Positions 42,264-50,109 of a stretch of 64,000 bases of DNA are shown in pieces. The stretch spans positions 372,001 through 436,000 of the forward strand of contig NZ_QHLY01000012.1 in NCBI RefSeq assembly GCF_003185895.1. Reading direction: 5' to 3'. Within the stretch, counting starts at the first letter, position 1. The number at the start of each line of letters is the position of its first letter. The position numbers were made by a program, and so were the translations under genes. Below the pieces are notes generated by a model that did not search any database, was not told the origin of the DNA, and saw only the letters and a program-made list of their open reading frames with translations. This DNA is from Cryobacterium arcticum (GTDB taxonomy: Bacteria; Actinomycetota; Actinomycetes; Actinomycetales; Microbacteriaceae).

Positions 42264-43733
42264 TTACCTTCCCACCAGTCCGGTGCGGTTGATCAGGGTG
42301 TCAAGCATTTCGTCCACGGCTGTCATGACCCGGGCGGCACCCTGGTAGGCGTGTTGAAAGGTGAGCAGGTTGACGTTCTCCTCGTCGATATCGACGGAGG
42401 AGTTCGACAGCTGCAGGGTGACCGCGGAGCTCGCGGACAGGTTCGCGGCCGTGGCCTGGTTGAGTTCGACGCCGGTGGCCACACCGAGCTTGGTCACGAA
42501 GGCGGACCACATGGCGTCGGGGGAGCCGATGGCTGTTCCCGCACCGTCGACGGCGCGTCCTGCACCGAGCTGGGCGATCTTGTCGGCGATCGCCCCATTG
42601 GCAGCCCCCGCCCCCGGCGTGCCCGCGGCGATACCGGAGGAATCTTTGGGGATGACAGCGATGCTCGCGGCGGAATGATCCGGGTCGCAGGAGAAGAAGT
42701 TCAGACCGGCTGCCTTGTCTGGGTAGTCGCTCGTGGCACCGGTCTGGTGGATGGTGTTGACCGTCGTCACCAGGTAAGTGGCGAACTCGTTGTAGTCGGC
42801 CGCGGCCTCGGCGAGAGCGCCGCCTGTGCCAGCGGTATCCGCCGCGCCGAGCAGTGAGAGTGCGCCGGCGAGTTCGCCGCCATCGACGGCGACGGCTTCG
42901 GGGCGGTGCGTCCAGACCACCGTGACAGCGTTCGCGGCCGAGCCGGCGTCGGCGCCGGTGGGCATGGTCGTCGGTCCGGAGACGGCGAGCTTCTGCACAT
43001 CGGTGCCGGAGACCAGCGCGTTGCCGCCGACGAGCACATCAACCGTGCCGTCCGCCTGGGCGCGCACGCCGGCGCCGGTGATGGCGGCGATCGTGGTGAT
43101 GAGGGCGTCGCGCTTGTCGATCATCTCGTTGGCGGATCCGCCGGCGGCGAGGGTCTGGCGGATGATGCCGTTGAGCTCACCCACCTGGGCGGCGGCGCCG
43201 TTGACCTCGGTGACCAGCGCATCCGCATTGGAGCGCACCGCAGACCACTCGTCGGTGACCGCGCGGTAGCCCGCGGAGATCTGGCTCGTGAGCTGCCCGG
43301 CCTCACCGAGCAACAGCTGGGCGGATGCGGCGGGATCTGTGCCGTTGGACAGCTCCTGCCAGGCTGCCCAGAACTCCTGCAGCTGGGTGGAGATGCCGTT
43401 CTTACCGGGCTCGTTCAGCGAATTCTCCACCGAGCCGAGCGCGTTGGCCCGCACCGCGGTGTAACCGGCCATCGAGGCGGTAGCGCGCACCTTGGCGTCG
43501 AGGGTCGCACTGCCCAGGCGCGCAATACCGTCGACCGACACCCCGGAGCCGGGGGTCGCACCCCAGGCGACCAGGCCGGCGCGGGCCGCGGCGTTCGCCG
43601 CCGACGTGGTGACGCGCTGGCGGGTGTAGCCGTCGGTGTTGACGTTGGCGATGTTCTGCCCCACCACATCCATGCCCGCTCTGGCGGCCATCAGGCCGGA
43701 GTACGCGGTGTTCAGGCCGCCGAATGTGCTCAT
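42264..43733 (-). CDS. flgK: Flagellar hook-associated protein FlgK (HAP1)
   Basis: About 489 residues from MSTFGGLNTAYSGL. The rod/hook family N-terminal motif is VVGQNIANVNTDGYTRQRV. The C-terminus has SVDIDEENVNLLTFQHAYQGAARVMTAVDEMLDTLIN, the paired coiled coil. The start is supported by homology; no Shine-Dalgarno is visible, so translation may be coupled to flgN, whose stop lies 10 bp upstream. Confidence 0.95.
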   Translation of the reverse strand: MSTFGGLNTAYSGLMAARAGMDVVGQNIANVNTDGYTRQRVTTSAANAAARAGLVAWGATPGSGVSVDGIARLGSATLDAKVRATASMAGYTAVRANALGSVENSLNEPGKNGISTQLQEFWAAWQELSNGTDPAASAQLLLGEAGQLTSQISAGYRAVTDEWSAVRSNADALVTEVNGAAAQVGELNGIIRQTLAAGGSANEMIDKRDALITTIAAITGAGVRAQADGTVDVLVGGNALVSGTDVQKLAVSGPTTMPTGADAGSAANAVTVVWTHRPEAVAVDGGELAGALSLLGAADTAGTGGALAEAAADYNEFATYLVTTVNTIHQTGATSDYPDKAAGLNFFSCDPDHSAASIAVIPKDSSGIAAGTPGAGAANGAIADKIAQLGAGRAVDGAGTAIGSPDAMWSAFVTKLGVATGVELNQATAANLSASSAVTLQLSNSSVDIDEENVNLLTFQHAYQGAARVMTAVDEMLDTLINRTGLVGR

Positions 43734-43743
43734 AGGAAAAGTC

Positions 43744-44229
43744 TCACAGGCTCTGGTCGAAGAGTCGGGCACCGGTGGCCGCGGCGCCGGAGGCACCGCG
43801 GGAGTCGTAGGTCGTGGCCTGGTTGTCGACGCCGGCCAGGGATTCCTGGGTGTAGCGGGCGGCGGCGCGCAGGAACTGTTCGTTCACGTCACGCAGGCTG
43901 CGGATCTGGGCGATGAGTTCGGTCATAGCGGTGAGGTGGGCGGTGAGGATGTCTGCCCACGGTCCGGCCGGCGCCTGCTCGACGAGTTCGCTGAGAGTGG
44001 CGTCCTGGGATGTTCCCCACTCAGCGGCAACGGCGGCTACCTCCACGGAACGGCCGAGTCCGGCTTCGCGAACGAGTTCCAGAACCTGCTCGACCTCGCG
44101 GGTAGCGTGCTGCACCCAGCGAGTGCGACCGGCGCTGAGGAGCAGCTGTTCCTCGTCGAGTTTGAAGACCAGGAGCTCGAGCAGTTCGCGCTCTCGCCAC
44201 AGCAGTGCAGACAACTCGTTAGCGCCCAT
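43744..44229 (-). CDS. flgN: FlgN-like flagellar export chaperone
   Basis: About 161 residues from MGANELSALLWRE. It is largely helical, with a heptad-like LLWRERELLELLVFKLDEEQLLL segment near the N-terminus and LREVNEQFL-like SLRDVNEQFLRAAARYTQ near the end, as in FlgN-family chaperones for FlgK/FlgL. It leads the minus-strand operon directly before its clients. A FliA-type promoter starts about 70 bp upstream. Confidence 0.85.
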   Translation of the reverse strand: MGANELSALLWRERELLELLVFKLDEEQLLLSAGRTRWVQHATREVEQVLELVREAGLGRSVEVAAVAAEWGTSQDATLSELVEQAPAGPWADILTAHLTAMTELIAQIRSLRDVNEQFLRAAARYTQESLAGVDNQATTYDSRGASGAAATGARLFDQSL

Positions 44230-44298
44230 GTCTTCACTGCCTTTCCGCCCCTGCAGGCCCCTCGGTCCATCGTACGATTCCATGCTCGTTCGGGGGCA

Positions 44299-44325
44299 CT
44301 ATCGGCAGTTATTCCCCGGTGGTTA
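44299..44325 (-). promoter_or_regulatory. FliA (sigma-28) type promoter for flgN-flgK-flgL-fliW
   Basis: On the minus strand it reads TAAC, a 15-nt spacer, then GCCGATAG, close to the sigma-28 consensus TAAA-N15-GCCGATAA. The expected start of transcription is about 63 nt before the flgN ATG. The same sequence and spacing occur before flagellin and flgB. Confidence 0.85.
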
Positions 44326-44421
44326 GCAGCGCGGCGGGAATGCTCCACTGCAGGACCTCACGCGGGAGCGCGCCCGCGCGCACGCGGTGATCTCGCGGGC
44401 CCGCCCGGTTCAGGGGAACAC

Positions 44422-44443
44422 GTGTCCTCTAAAGAGAGGACAC
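44422..44443. promoter_or_regulatory. Perfect 9-bp inverted repeat, candidate operator
   Basis: GTGTCCTCT-AAAG-AGAGGACAC is a 22-bp perfect palindrome with a 4-nt centre in the space between the flgN promoter and the sigma gene. Short arms, purine-rich centre and location fit a repressor or activator site for the flagellar sigma gene better than a terminator. Confidence 0.5.
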
Positions 44444-44660
44444 CGTTTGCCCCGTACTGGGGGCAGCTAATTGCCCGAGTCCGGGGCCCTTGACGGTTAC
44501 CGTAAGAACTACGCGAAAGCAGTGCTGATCAGGACCCGAATCCCTGTTCCGGCGCTATTTCCGCGTCGCGAACGACGTCACCCTCACGAGTTGCTTACCC
44601 GGCAGTGAACGGCAGATTTCTCGTCTGCTCGTCAACCGTCCGGCGCAGCCGGCACCAGCC

Positions 44661-44676
44661 AGGAGGGCACTCGTTG
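44661..44676 (+). promoter_or_regulatory. Strong ribosome site that fixes a TTG start for the sigma gene
   Basis: AGGAGGG at 44661-44667 lies six bases before TTG at 44674. No ATG or GTG with a comparable site occurs nearby, and homology to flagellar sigma factors begins right at this codon. Confidence 0.8.
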
Positions 44677-45582
44677 AACCGTACTGAGCGCAATCGGCTC
44701 GTTGTCGAGAACCTGCCCCTCGTCGGTTACCTGGTTTCAGAGGTGTGGGCCAAGGCCCGCCATCTCTCCCGCGACGACCTGGCCTCAGCCGGTTCGCTGG
44801 CCCTGATCACCTCGGCGGATGCGTTCGACCCCGACCTCGGCGTGCCGTTCGGCGCTTTCGCCCGGCGCCGCATCATCGGCGCCTTCGCCGACGAGATGCG
44901 CTCCAACGACTGGGCCACCCGGATGGCCCGGCGCCGCATCAAGGAGACCCGTCAGGTGCAGGAGACCCTCGCCGCCGCCCTCGGCCGCAGCGCCACGGTC
45001 GACGAGGTCGCCTCCGCTCTCGGCGTGGATCGCGAGACGGCTCTGGCCGGCCTGGCCGATGCCGACCGCACCCTCACCACCCTGGACGACAACACCGCCG
45101 AGTTTCTGGTGGCCGACACCGTGCTGCCGGAGGAGTCCCTGCTCTCTACCGAGCGGCTCGCTTATCTCCGAGCCGCCGTGCTTGCACTGCCCGAACGCAT
45201 GCGACTGATCGTGGAGCAGGTCTACTTTGAGGACCGCTCGGTGAAGGAGATCGCCGCCGACCTGGGCATCACCCACTCCGCCGTCTCCCAGCAGCGCTCC
45301 GAGGCCATCCGCCTGCTGCGCGACGGCTTGGGCACGCACTACGCCGATGACCCCGAGGTGGAGCACGTGCCCGAGTCCACCATTGCCCCTGCCCGCCGCA
45401 GCGCCTATCTCTCCCGCCTCGCCGACCAGGCGATGCTGGGCATGGCGCACCTCGCGCACGACAGCGTGGTGCCAGCGCAGCCCAGCCTTTCGACGAGCGT
45501 GCCTGCCGACGGACTTCCGGGCGTGAACCTCCCGCTGGGCATCGCGATCGAACCCCGGGAACTTTTCTCCAGCAACGGCTAA
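44674..45582 (+). CDS. fliA: FliA/WhiG-like flagellar RNA polymerase sigma factor
   Basis: About 302 residues from a TTG. Region 2 is seen in VENLPLVGYLVSEVWA and DLASAGSLALITSADAFDP, with the core/-10 motif VPFGAFARRRIIGAFADEMR. Region 3 has GRSATVDEVASALGV. Region 4 has VKEIAADLGITHSAVSQQRSEAIRLLR (about 188-216). It then carries an ~80-residue C-terminal tail (223-302) that ordinary FliA lacks. It should recognise the four TAAC-N15-GCCGATAG-type promoters in this locus. No FlgM anti-sigma gene is found nearby. Confidence 0.9.
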   Translation: MNRTERNRLVVENLPLVGYLVSEVWAKARHLSRDDLASAGSLALITSADAFDPDLGVPFGAFARRRIIGAFADEMRSNDWATRMARRRIKETRQVQETLAAALGRSATVDEVASALGVDRETALAGLADADRTLTTLDDNTAEFLVADTVLPEESLLSTERLAYLRAAVLALPERMRLIVEQVYFEDRSVKEIAADLGITHSAVSQQRSEAIRLLRDGLGTHYADDPEVEHVPESTIAPARRSAYLSRLADQAMLGMAHLAHDSVVPAQPSLSTSVPADGLPGVNLPLGIAIEPRELFSSNG

Positions 45583-45606
45583 CGCCAGCCGCTCCGCCGC
45601 CGATAG
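45580..45606 (+). promoter_or_regulatory. FliA (sigma-28) type promoter for flagellin
   Basis: TAAC at 45580-45583, a 15-nt spacer, and GCCGATAG at 45599-45606. The -35 element overlaps the stop codon of the sigma gene. The expected transcript leader is about 55 nt. Confidence 0.88.
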
Positions 45607-45666
45607 GTCTCAGTGTCGGCCCATGGATGGGCAGGCGAACACGACCCAATCACGGAGGAACACATC

Positions 45667-46539
45667 ATGGGTATGCAGATCAACACCAACCTCGCGGCAA
45701 ACAACACCTACCGCAACCTGGCTTCGACCCAGACCGACATGGCCAAGTCGCTCGAGCGCCTGTCCAGCGGCCTCCGCATCAACCGCGCAGGCGATGACGC
45801 GGCCGGCCTGGCCATCTCCGAGGGACTGAAGTCACAGGTCGGTGGCCTCACGGTCGCCAGCCGCAACGCCCAGGACGCAATCTCGGTCGTCCAGACCGCT
45901 GAAGGTTCTTTGAACGAGGTGCAGACCATTCTGCAGCGCGTTCGTGACCTTGCCGTGCAGGCCGGTAACGACTCGAACAACGCCGACTCCCGGAAGGCGA
46001 TCTCCACCGAGGTCGCCGCACTTGGTGCGGAACTCACACGCATCGGGGAATCGACCAACTTCAACGGAACCAAGCTGCTTGACGGGTCGGCCGGAGCTGG
46101 TGCCGACGGCGTTATGTCTTTCCAGGTTGGCGCCGGTAGCGAAGATTCCGATCAGATCACGGTGAACCTCAGCAACATCACTCAGATCGGATTGGATATC
46201 ACCGCTCTTGCTACCGGTGCCACTACTGCTGACCCTGGTGCCGGCTTCGTGGATGCGGCTGCCGCGCTCACAACAATTGGCGACCTTGACACGCTGATCA
46301 CTGGCGTTTCCACCTCCCGCGCCGAGCTCGGTGCCAGCCAGAACCGGTTCGAGAGCGTCATCCGTAACCTGGCCGTCTCGAAGGAGAACCTCACCGCTGC
46401 CGGTTCGCGTATCCGCGACACCGACATGGCCGAGGAAATGGTCAAGTACACCCGCTCCAGCATCCTGTCGCAGGCCGGTACCGCCATGCTCGCGCAGGCG
46501 AACCAGTCCAACCAGGGCGTTCTGACGCTTCTGCGCTAG
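45667..46539 (+). CDS. fliC: Flagellin
   Basis: This 290-residue flagellin begins MGMQINTNLAANNTYRNL, with RLSSGLRINRAGDDAAGLAI in the conserved N-terminal D0/D1 region. It ends with SILSQAGTAMLAQANQ and VLTLLR. The central D2 part (about 140-210) is short, so the filament should be thin-surfaced. GGAGGA lies before the ATG. It is preceded by its own FliA promoter and followed by a hairpin terminator, so it is likely the most abundant transcript of the locus. It is the only flagellin gene here. Confidence 0.97.
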   Translation: MGMQINTNLAANNTYRNLASTQTDMAKSLERLSSGLRINRAGDDAAGLAISEGLKSQVGGLTVASRNAQDAISVVQTAEGSLNEVQTILQRVRDLAVQAGNDSNNADSRKAISTEVAALGAELTRIGESTNFNGTKLLDGSAGAGADGVMSFQVGAGSEDSDQITVNLSNITQIGLDITALATGATTADPGAGFVDAAAALTTIGDLDTLITGVSTSRAELGASQNRFESVIRNLAVSKENLTAAGSRIRDTDMAEEMVKYTRSSILSQAGTAMLAQANQSNQGVLTLLR

Positions 46540-46555
46540 ATCACGGACGACCGGT

Positions 46556-46577
46556 AGCCGGGCTGAGGAGCCCGGCT
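46556..46577 (+). terminator. Terminator hairpin after flagellin
   Basis: AGCCGGGCT, loop GAGG, AGCCCGGCT: a perfect 9-bp stem starting 17 bp after the flagellin stop, followed by TTCC only. It probably reduces read-through into fliD, which has no promoter of its own that I can see. Confidence 0.7.
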
Positions 46578-46687
46578 TCCGACTGACCGAGAATCGGCCG
46601 GCGGCACGCACGAACTGACCTGGACCTCAGTTTCCGCGGGCCGCCGGCCACTCGCACTCCCGCACACCGACGGAACGGACGGCGCCC

Positions 46688-48019
46688 ATGGGACTCTCCA
46701 TCGATGGCCTGATCAGTGGCCAGGACACCACCACCCTGATCAACAACCTGATCGCGGTCGAGGCGATTCCACAGACTCTGCTCAAGGGCAAGGTCACCGC
46801 CGCCCAGAACTACACCACCGCCGTGCAGGGCCTCAACACCAAGGTCGCCGCCCTCGCCGACACGGCCACCAACGCGGCCAAACCGGCCAGTTACGACCTC
46901 TACACCGCCACCAGCAGCTCCAGCCAGGTCACCGCGACCACGAGCACCGGCATCGCCGCTGGCGTGATCGACGTCACCGTCGGTCGACTCGCCCAGAACC
47001 AGGTCACCGTCACCGGCCCGCTCACCACCTGGCCAGACGCCACCCTCACCCTTACCAACGCTGCCGGCACCGCCACCGTGATCACACCGGCCTCCGGCTC
47101 GCTCGACGATGTCGTCTCTGCGGTCAACACGGCCGGCCTCGGCATCACCGCCACCAAGGTAGCCGTGGGGGCCGACGGCTTCCGGCTGCAGTTCAGCAGC
47201 AACGCCTCCGGCGCAGCGGCCGGATTCAGCCTCACTGGCAGCACGGTCTCCACAGTCGCGGTGAAGCCGGCGCAGGATGCGCAGGTCACGCTCTGGGCCG
47301 GAACGAGCGCCGCCCAGACCATCACCTCGGCCACCAATACCTTTGCCGACCTCCTGCCCGGTCTCGACGTGACGGTCACCGCCGTCTCGACCAGCCCGGT
47401 CACCCTCACGGTGACCCGGGACGACACCGCCATCACAGCCATCGCCTCCGGCTTGGTCACCGGACTGAACGACATCTTCGCCCTGATCTCCACCAAGTCC
47501 GCGGTGTCCACCAGCACCGACTCGGCCGGCAAGACCGTGACCACGGCCGGGCTCTTCGCCGGCGACAGCACTGTGCGCGCGGTCAACCAGAATCTGCTCA
47601 GCGCGGCATCCATGCCCGTCGACGGGCACTCGCCGTCGGAGATCGGCATCAGCATCACCAAGACCGGCACCCTGGAGTTCGACGCCACCAAGTTCGCCGC
47701 CGCCCTGGCGAAGGACCCGGCCGGCGTGATGAAGACCGTGCAGGAGATCTCGGGCCGGGTCGCCACCGCGGCCGCCACGGCATCCGACAAGTACGACGGC
47801 ACGCTCACCAACACCATCACCAGCCAGGAATCCCAGGTGCGCACCATGGGCCTGGAGATCAGCGACTGGGACCTGCGCCTCACCGCCAAGCGCACCTCGC
47901 TCGAACGTGTCTACACCGCCATGGAGTCTCAGCTGGGAACACTCAAGTCCCAGGCCGAATGGCTCACCTCGCAAGTCGCCTCACTGCCCGACGTCTACAC
48001 AGGGAGTTCAAGCTCGTGA
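46688..48019 (+). CDS. fliD: Flagellar filament cap protein FliD (HAP2)
   Basis: This 443-residue protein begins MGLSIDGLISGQDTTTLINNLI, the FliD N-terminal motif, with VTVGRLAQNQVTV in the beta-rich middle. It ends with a coiled coil (about 375-430) including TITSQESQVRTMGLEISDWD. It caps the filament and helps flagellin fold in. The stop overlaps the fliS start. The ribosome site is weak. Confidence 0.94.
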   Translation: MGLSIDGLISGQDTTTLINNLIAVEAIPQTLLKGKVTAAQNYTTAVQGLNTKVAALADTATNAAKPASYDLYTATSSSSQVTATTSTGIAAGVIDVTVGRLAQNQVTVTGPLTTWPDATLTLTNAAGTATVITPASGSLDDVVSAVNTAGLGITATKVAVGADGFRLQFSSNASGAAAGFSLTGSTVSTVAVKPAQDAQVTLWAGTSAAQTITSATNTFADLLPGLDVTVTAVSTSPVTLTVTRDDTAITAIASGLVTGLNDIFALISTKSAVSTSTDSAGKTVTTAGLFAGDSTVRAVNQNLLSAASMPVDGHSPSEIGISITKTGTLEFDATKFAAALAKDPAGVMKTVQEISGRVATAAATASDKYDGTLTNTITSQESQVRTMGLEISDWDLRLTAKRTSLERVYTAMESQLGTLKSQAEWLTSQVASLPDVYTGSSSS

Positions 48020-48501
48020 TGACCACAGAACTGTTCCCCCAGCTGAGCATGCCGCAGGTGAATCCTGCCGGACCGCAGCTGGCCGCAGCCCAGGCCAAAC
48101 GCGCCCAGCTGAACCGCGATGCCGTGCTCTCGGCCACGCCGGTGCGGCTGCTCACCATGCTCTACGACCGGTTGATGCTCGACCTCGCGCGCGCCGAAGC
48201 GGCCCAGGTGGGGGAGAACTGGCCGACCGCATCCGAGAACCTGCTGCACGCGCAGGCCATCGTCGACGAGCTCACCACCTCGCTCGACGTCACCGCGTGG
48301 GACGGCGCCGACGGCCTGCTGGCCGTGTACACGTACGTCTCCAACGCGTTGATCGGTGCCAACATCCACCGCGACCCTGCTCGCACGCGGGAAAGCATCA
48401 TCCTGCTCGAACCGTTGCGTCAGGCCTGGCATGAGGCCGCCGGCGCACTGACCGCACCCCAGTCCGCACCGAGCAGTGAGGGTTACCGTGGAGTCGCCTA
48501 G
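48016..48501 (+). CDS. fliS: Flagellin export chaperone FliS
   Basis: About 161 residues. The GTG at 48016 lies 9 nt after AGGGAG and overlaps the fliD stop; an ATG one codon later is the alternative. SATPVRLLTMLYDRLMLDLARAE is the FliS hallmark, followed by LLHAQAIVDELTTSLDV and LLAVYTYVSNALIGANI. It binds the flagellin C-terminus before export. Confidence 0.93.
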   Translation: MMTTELFPQLSMPQVNPAGPQLAAAQAKRAQLNRDAVLSATPVRLLTMLYDRLMLDLARAEAAQVGENWPTASENLLHAQAIVDELTTSLDVTAWDGADGLLAVYTYVSNALIGANIHRDPARTRESIILLEPLRQAWHEAAGALTAPQSAPSSEGYRGVA

Positions 48502-48880
48502 AGTCCACTCCAGCAGTGCGCGCCCCCACATCGCGTCGCCGGCCCTCGACCTGCAGGGCAGGCCGCGTACCAGCGACTCCGAGTGGCTCCGGGTGCTTGA
48601 CGAACTCGAGGCGAGCCTGGGCAGTGGGGCCAGGGACGCTGTGCTCTCCGCCCAGGGCGGGCAACTCGTGACCGGCGTGCAGTGGCGCGCGCCGGAGCAC
48701 CTCGGCCAGCTGCCGCGCGAGCTCGAGGAGAGGGCGCGCCAACTGCTCGCCGGGCAGCTCGAACTGATCCGCGAGATCGAGGATGCCCGACGGTCGGCCG
48801 GCGCCCACCTCGCCGCGGTTCGCACCATCCTCTCGACCCACCTGTCGGACCAGCCCGTCTACCTGGACATCGCCGGCTGA
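48488..48880 (+). CDS. Small helical protein in the fliT position
   Basis: About 130 residues, from a GTG at 48488 that overlaps the fliS end; GTG at 48476 is an alternative. After a polar N-terminus the protein is helical (LRVLDELEASL, then LPRELEERARQLLAGQLELIREIEDARR). Order and size match FliT, the chaperone for FliD, but sequence similarity is too weak to be sure. Its stop is 82 bp before the flgB promoter. Confidence 0.65.
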   Translation: MESPRVHSSSARPHIASPALDLQGRPRTSDSEWLRVLDELEASLGSGARDAVLSAQGGQLVTGVQWRAPEHLGQLPRELEERARQLLAGQLELIREIEDARRSAGAHLAAVRTILSTHLSDQPVYLDIAG

Positions 48881-48962
48881 GCCGTTTCGGCCGCCGTGAC
48901 CAGCCCGCCTGGGCTCACGGCAGGTGCGGCCGAAATCACCGGCAGATCGACAGCGAAAGTCC

Positions 48963-48989
48963 TAACGCGGCGCCCGGGCCTGCCGATAG
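48963..48989 (+). promoter_or_regulatory. FliA (sigma-28) type promoter for the flgB operon
   Basis: TAAC at 48963-48966, a 15-nt spacer, and GCCGATAG at 48982-48989, identical in both elements to the flagellin and flgN promoters. Transcription would begin near 48996, about 70 nt before the preferred flgB start. Confidence 0.88.
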
Positions 48990-49064
48990 CTAAGGATGAG
49001 CACGGATTGCTCACTCGAGGCCACGGATCGGCCGTTTGGTTATTTGTCGACGAAACGGGCACCC

Positions 49065-49406
49065 GTGATCGAATCCGTGACCTCCGCGGCGCTGTCCAGC
49101 GCCCTGGACGGACTGGCCCTGCGCCAGCGCACCATCGCCAACAACATCGCGAACGTGAACACCCCCGGCTACCAGGCTCAGCGGGTCTCGTTCGAGGATG
49201 CCCTGGCCAAATCGGTGCAGGATGGCGACGGCCATGCGGCCGCCTCCACGGCCCGCTCGCTCGAGCCGACTCGACTGGACGGCAACAACGTCAACCTCGA
49301 CACCGAGACCGTCTCCAACGTCGATACCGTGCTGCGCTACCAGTTCGCGGCCCAGGCCGCCGCCGGAGCCGACACCCGGATGCGCGCCGCGCTGCGGACC
49401 AGCTGA
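49065..49406 (+). CDS. flgB: Flagellar proximal rod protein FlgB
   Basis: About 113 residues from the GTG at 49065. ALSSALDGLALRQRTIANNIANVNTPGYQAQRVSFED-type rod signature is shown by TIANNIANVNTPGYQ near residue 22. The C-terminus LRYQFAAQAAAGADTRMRAAL pairs with it. An in-frame ATG at 48996 would add 23 unconserved residues and would sit at the predicted transcription start, so it is less likely. It is first in the large rod/export operon. Confidence 0.92.
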   Translation: MIESVTSAALSSALDGLALRQRTIANNIANVNTPGYQAQRVSFEDALAKSVQDGDGHAAASTARSLEPTRLDGNNVNLDTETVSNVDTVLRYQFAAQAAAGADTRMRAALRTS

Positions 49407-49798
49407 TGAGCCTCGACGCACTCGGCATCGCCGGCACCGGGCTCACCCTGCACCGCAAGTGGCTCGACGCGGTCGCCGACAACATCGCCAACGCGAACAC
49501 CGTCACGGCCACCTCCGGCGACGCCTTCCAGGCCCGCTACATCGTGGCCCAGGAGGGCGAAGGCACCACCGGCGCCTACGTGTCCGGCACCGCCCTCGGC
49601 GACGCAGAGGGCATCCTCACCTACGACCCCGACAACCCCATCGCGGATGCCGACGGCTACGTGCGTCGCCCCGACATCGACCTGGCCGAGCAGATGGGCG
49701 AGCTGATCATGGCCCAGCGCGGCTACCAGGCGAACGCCGCCGTCATCGACCGGGCCAAGACCTCCTACGAAGCCGCTCTGCAGATCGGACGCTCCTGA
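49406..49798 (+). CDS. flgC: Flagellar rod protein FlgC
   Basis: About 130 residues from MSLDALGIAG. It has the N-terminal VADNIANANTV rod motif, YDPDNPIADADGYVRRPDIDLAEQM in the middle and MAQRGYQANAAVIDRAKTSYEAAL at the C-terminus. Overlaps of one base with flgB and fliE show strict translational coupling. Confidence 0.94.
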   Translation: MSLDALGIAGTGLTLHRKWLDAVADNIANANTVTATSGDAFQARYIVAQEGEGTTGAYVSGTALGDAEGILTYDPDNPIADADGYVRRPDIDLAEQMGELIMAQRGYQANAAVIDRAKTSYEAALQIGRS

Positions 49799-50109
49799 TG
49801 ACCATTCCCGCGATCGGCGCCACCCCGGCCGTCACCGCCACGTCCTATCTGCCCGCCAGCACGGCGACGACAGCGGTCGACTCCACCGACACCGGCTTCG
49901 CCACCGCGCTCAGCGGTGCCGTGGACAACCTGCAGCAGCTGCAGTCCACGTCGGACACCTACGCCATCCAGGCCGTCACCGGAGACCTCGACGACATCCA
50001 CACCGCCACCCTCGCCGCGTCCCGCGCCCAGGTGACCCTCGAACTCGTCGCCGCCGTGCGCAACAAGGGTGTCGAGGCGTTCAACGACATGATGAGAATG
50101 CAGGCCTGA
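49798..50109 (+). CDS. fliE: Flagellar hook-basal body protein FliE
   Basis: About 103 residues. After a variable N-terminus it has the FliE region ALSGAVDNLQQLQSTSD and the C-terminal ASRAQVTLELVAAVRNKGVEAFNDMM. FliE links the MS ring to the rod. It overlaps flgC and fliF by one base each. Confidence 0.92.
   Translation: MTIPAIGATPAVTATSYLPASTATTAVDSTDTGFATALSGAVDNLQQLQSTSDTYAIQAVTGDLDDIHTATLAASRAQVTLELVAAVRNKGVEAFNDMMRMQA

Larger units (their letters stand above)
44230..44673. other. Divergent control region, flgN / flagellar sigma factor
   Basis: The 444-bp gap holds the minus-strand FliA-type promoter (44299-44325), a 9-bp perfect inverted repeat at 44422-44443, and two shorter inverted repeats around 44449-44476 (CCCC/GGGG and GGGCA/TGCCC). 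The ribosome site for the TTG start of the sigma gene is at its right end. A TTGACG hexamer at 44490 has no matching -10, so the sigma gene promoter is not assigned. Confidence 0.65.

Noticed and set aside
44490..44495. TTGACG as a -35 box for the flagellar sigma gene
   Set aside because: No acceptable -10 hexamer is found at 16-18 bp spacing.
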